Shown piece by piece: positions 23,171 to 24,833 of a stretch of 24,833 bases of DNA (positions are counted from its first letter, which is position 1; the number at the start of each line of letters is the position of its first letter). The position numbers and the translations under genes are program-made. Below the pieces are notes generated by a model that had not been told where the DNA came from, did not search any database, and worked only from the letters and a program-made list of their open reading frames with translations. The stretch is from Sva-25 sp039714995 (GTDB taxonomy: Bacteria; Pseudomonadota; Gammaproteobacteria; Chromatiales; Chromatiaceae), in the NCBI GenBank assembly GCA_039714995.1, contig JBDLII010000011.1:1-24833 (forward strand), read 5' to 3'.

Positions 23171-23190
23171 GAGCTGCCTTCCGGCAGCGC
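23166..23190. repeat. REP-like element, single variant copy
   Basis: GTAG-GA is followed by stem GCTGCC, loop TTCC, GGCAGC. Both sides of the stem differ from the main family at matching positions, so pairing is kept. Its GTAG supplies the stop codon of the aminotransferase gene. Confidence 0.75.
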
Positions 23191-23221
23191 TACCCTGTTG
23201 AAAAGGGCGTCGTCAGACTAT

Positions 23222-23251
23222 TTGCCGTTTGTGTAACTTATAAGCTACAAT
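23222..23251 (+). promoter_or_regulatory. Toxin-antitoxin promoter with palindromic operator
   Basis: A -35-like TTGCCG (23222-23227) and a -10 TACAAT (23246-23251) are 18 bases apart. Between and over the -10 lies an 18-base near-perfect palindrome, TGTAACTTATAAGCTACA (23232-23249), with one mismatched pair. Its position is ideal for repression by the antitoxin or the toxin-antitoxin complex. Transcription would begin near 23258, right at the GTG of the toxin gene, so the message may be leaderless. Confidence 0.6.
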
Positions 23252-23258
23252 TGGCATT

Positions 23259-23666
23259 GTGATAGAGATCTATAAATTTCAGGATGAGATTGGCAGGATT
23301 CCTTTCGATGAATGGATTTCCGGAGTGCGGGATAAACGTGCGGAGAAGAGAATCCAGATTCGCATCGATCGCCTTGCCTTGGGATTGGAGGGCGATTGGA
23401 AGCCCGTCGGAAAAGGCATAAGAGAATTGCGAATTTCTGAAGGAAAGGGGTATCGTGTTTATTACGCCTGGGATGGTGACAAGCTGGTGATTTTGCTTTG
23501 TGGCGGAGATAAATCGAGCCAGAGTAAAGATATAGAAAAGGCAAAATTATATTGGAGAAAGTACCATGAACATCAAACATGGGGCAGTTCCGTACAAACC
23601 GGAAGACTACCTCAAAACGACGGAAGACATTACCGAGTATCTCAACGCGGCTATCGAAGACGGTGA
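23259..23666 (+). CDS. RelE/ParE-superfamily toxin with long C-terminal overhang
   Basis: A 135-residue toxin of the addiction-module killer-protein family (RelE/ParE superfamily), probably an mRNA-cleaving interferase. The core is typical: FDEWISGVRDKRAEKRIQIRIDRL, then GIRELRISEGKGYRVYYAWD with positive residues in the expected active strand, and VILLCGGDKSSQSKDIEKAK. Members normally end near residue 100. Here the frame continues about 34 residues into the antitoxin gene, overlapping it by 101 bases in another frame. Codon 102 is TAC, one change away from TAA or TAG, so a lost stop is a reasonable explanation. Start is GTG 23259. Whether the extended toxin is active is unknown. Confidence 0.82.
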   Translation: MIEIYKFQDEIGRIPFDEWISGVRDKRAEKRIQIRIDRLALGLEGDWKPVGKGIRELRISEGKGYRVYYAWDGDKLVILLCGGDKSSQSKDIEKAKLYWRKYHEHQTWGSSVQTGRLPQNDGRHYRVSQRGYRRR

Positions 23667-23886
23667 CGAACGGGTGTTGCTGATGGCGCTCAGAAATGTG
23701 GTGAATGCAACAGGTGGAATGACAAAACTTTCCAGGCAGACGGGTTTATCCAGAGAAAGCCTGTACCGACTATTGTCAGAAGGCGGTAATCCCAGACTCT
23801 CCAGCCTGGTTGCGGTATTGCAATCCTTCGGACTGTCGCTTGCTGTCAGGCGGGACCCGCAGCAACACATGCCGGTGCATGGGTGA
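23566..23886 (+). CDS. Antitoxin, HTH addiction-module antidote family
   Basis: A 106-residue antitoxin of the addiction-module antidote family that pairs with RelE-like killer proteins. The N-terminal DYLKTTEDITEYLNAAIEDG is the family start, and a helix-turn-helix follows at about 47-80 (GGMTKLSRQTGLSRESLYRLL), which would bind the operator in front of the pair. The ATG has a GGAGAAAG ribosome-binding site. The gene order, toxin first, is typical of HigBA-like systems. It is intact, which fits with continued neutralisation of the extended toxin. Confidence 0.88.
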   Translation: MNIKHGAVPYKPEDYLKTTEDITEYLNAAIEDGDERVLLMALRNVVNATGGMTKLSRQTGLSRESLYRLLSEGGNPRLSSLVAVLQSFGLSLAVRRDPQQHMPVHG

Positions 23887-23991
23887 TGATTCTCATGAAA
23901 TGCTGTCTATTCGCTGGCAGCGAACAGATTACGGAGTACCCCATTCATCTAAAGAGTCATCTTTGTTCAGACATCTGAGGAGGTTGAGACT

Positions 23992-24351
23992 ATGGAAAAG
24001 AACTATCAAGGCAGCTGCCACTGCGGAGCCGTTCGCTTCTCGTACAGCGGTGAACCGATCACCAGGGGACTGCGTTGCAACTGCTCGATCTGCTCCCGCA
24101 AAGGGGCAATGATGTCTCCGCAGGCGATCCCCGAAGAGGAGTTCAACATCGAGTCGGAAGAGGGCGCGCTTGGTCTCTACCAGTTCGGCAAGAAGACCGC
24201 CAAGCACTTCTTCTGCAAAAAATGCGGTATCTATCCCTTCCACGAAACGGCACGAGCGCCGGGCCACTTCCGCGTCAACCTCGGCTGTGTCGATGGCGTG
24301 GATCCTTTCTCACTCGAAGCCGATGTATTTGATGGCAAGCATTTACTGTAG
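23992..24351 (+). CDS. GFA-fold zinc protein (glutathione-dependent formaldehyde-activating-like)
   Basis: A 119-residue protein of the GFA/Mss4-like fold. All seven zinc-binding cysteines of the family are present: Cys9 and Cys11 (SCHCGAV), Cys29, Cys31 and Cys34 (RCNCSICSRKG), Cys75 and Cys78 (FFCKKCGIYPFH). The family name comes from an enzyme proposed to speed S-hydroxymethylglutathione formation, but most short members like this one are of untested function. A GAGGAGG ribosome-binding site lies 8 bases before the ATG. It is a single gene after the toxin-antitoxin pair; nothing links it to formaldehyde metabolism here. Confidence 0.9.
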   Translation: MEKNYQGSCHCGAVRFSYSGEPITRGLRCNCSICSRKGAMMSPQAIPEEEFNIESEEGALGLYQFGKKTAKHFFCKKCGIYPFHETARAPGHFRVNLGCVDGVDPFSLEADVFDGKHLL

Positions 24352-24374
24352 GACGCCCTGAATACACCCTCTAC

Positions 24375-24446
24375 TTGTCATTTCGACCGTCTCTATATGC
24401 CATTCCGACCGTCTCTACATGTCATTTCGACCGCAGGGAGAAATCT
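24375..24446. repeat. Three degenerate 22-bp tandem units, TGTCATTTCGACCGTCTCTA family
   Basis: Units with TCATTTCGACCG begin near 24377, 24399 and 24421, each 22 bases apart; the middle one is changed to CCATTCCGACCG and the last runs into CAGGGAGAAATCT. They match one arm of the long inverted repeat at 9165-9253. Confidence 0.7.
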
Positions 24447-24479
24447 TGATGCTGTAGCGGTACCTAAAATTCCGCACAC

Positions 24480-24549
24480 ATCGCGGTCAGAAGACCGCTC
24501 CTACGGTAAATTCCGGCTGTAGATGTAGGAGCGGTCTTCTGACCGCGAT
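24480..24549. repeat. REP-like doublet 5 (inverted pair)
   Basis: A minus-strand copy (24480-24504) and a plus-strand copy (24524-24549), both with stem GCGGTC / GACCGC and loop TTCT, face each other tail to tail across about 19 bases. Between the GFA gene and this element there is only the 22-bp tandem tract. Confidence 0.85.
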
Positions 24550-24736
24550 TAATGTGCCACATAATAACCACACAACAGGTGAACCGCACACACCTGGCCG
24601 ATGAACGGTTTCAGCACAGTCGCCCCAGACATGGAATGCCGCGCCACCAACAATGCAAGGATATCCAGAGAAGTACAGGACGCCCTATCGCGTGTATGAT
24701 GCTCTGCACAATGATCCTGTATGAGAAGCAAGCTAC
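24550..24736. other. Right-end intergenic stretch
   Basis: Together with the repeats before it, this completes a gap of about 385 bases after the GFA gene. Short frames are open here on both strands, but their translations have no recognisable motif or ribosome-binding site. I see no feature that I can support. Confidence 0.4.
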
Positions 24737-24833
24737 ATGCGGCCAGATGAAAGAGTGAAGCGACACCCCTCCCGGATGAATCCCACTGAGGAACCCGGCA
24801 TGCGGGACCCGATGGGTATGCGAAAACGCAGAT
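24737..24833 (+). CDS. Possible N-terminus of an unidentified gene, cut by the window edge
   Basis: A frame opens at ATG 24737 and stays open to the last base (32 codons). The translation is rich in Arg, Pro and Met and ends near EEPGMRDPMGMRKRR. Two compact hairpins lie inside it, CCCG-GCATG-CGGG (24794-24806) and TGCG-AAAA-CGCA (24819-24830). That mix of basic leader and structured RNA is reminiscent of the leader regions of group II intron reverse-transcriptase genes, but this is a weak impression from wording and not a motif match. It may equally be non-coding. Confidence 0.25.
   Translation, partial: MRPDERVKRHPSRMNPTEEPGMRDPMGMRKRR

Noticed and set aside
24375..24446. 22-bp tandem units as a CRISPR array
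   Set aside because: The units abut each other without spacers, are degenerate, and match an intergenic palindrome elsewhere in the window; no cas gene is present.
24552..24758. A 68-codon plus-strand frame and a 60-codon minus-strand frame at the right end
   Set aside because: No ribosome-binding site, no motif and no neighbour context; likely chance frames in intergenic DNA.

Overview
The window looks like chromosomal DNA of a free-living or symbiotic gammaproteobacterium. This is inferred from a FadE/FadI/FadJ-type beta-oxidation cluster, a class I iron-sulfur fumarase, a class II c-type cytochrome and REP-type palindromes of the GTAG-hairpin kind common in Pseudomonas and relatives. Coding sequence is GC-rich with strong G/C third positions, while several intergenic gaps are AT-rich. 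There is no rRNA, recognisable tRNA, CRISPR array or intact transposon. The genus cannot be named from the sequence alone.

Left part (1-9339). A truncated spermidine-synthase-like gene (1-627, +) is followed by four minus-strand fatty-acid degradation genes. In transcription order they are acyl-CoA dehydrogenase fadE, thiolase fadI, the bifunctional hydratase/dehydrogenase fadJ (overlapping fadI by 8 bases) and a long-chain acyl-CoA synthetase. Together they would activate a fatty acid and run all four steps of beta-oxidation. The fadE-fadI gap holds an unusual run of six perfect 7-bp repeats and a possible fadI promoter. A 501-bp non-coding gap separates fadE from the next gene.

Middle (9340-17016). 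An OmpR-type response regulator and its histidine kinase form a coupled pair. After them come a minus-strand membrane-anchored putative zinc peptidase, fumarase (minus strand), glycerate 2-kinase, an unrecognised secreted protein and a small monohaem cytochrome with a good sigma-70-like promoter.

Right part (17164-24833). An RND efflux pair (periplasmic adaptor plus inner-membrane transporter, no outer-membrane channel beside it) is followed by a small conserved-looking protein coupled to a class V aminotransferase. Next are a type II toxin-antitoxin pair with a palindromic operator, a GFA-fold zinc protein, a repeat-filled tail, and an open reading frame that runs off the right edge.

Four families of short palindromic repeats and some further degenerate copies occupy most gaps. 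The most striking is a REP/REPIN-like family at seven loci, five of them inverted doublets. Two CDSs (the kinase and the aminotransferase) take their stop codon from the GTAG of a REP copy. No complete new multi-gene system was found. The best leads are the REP family and its stop-codon effect, the heptamer array, the toxin gene that reads 101 bases into its antitoxin, and the unknown putative peptidase.
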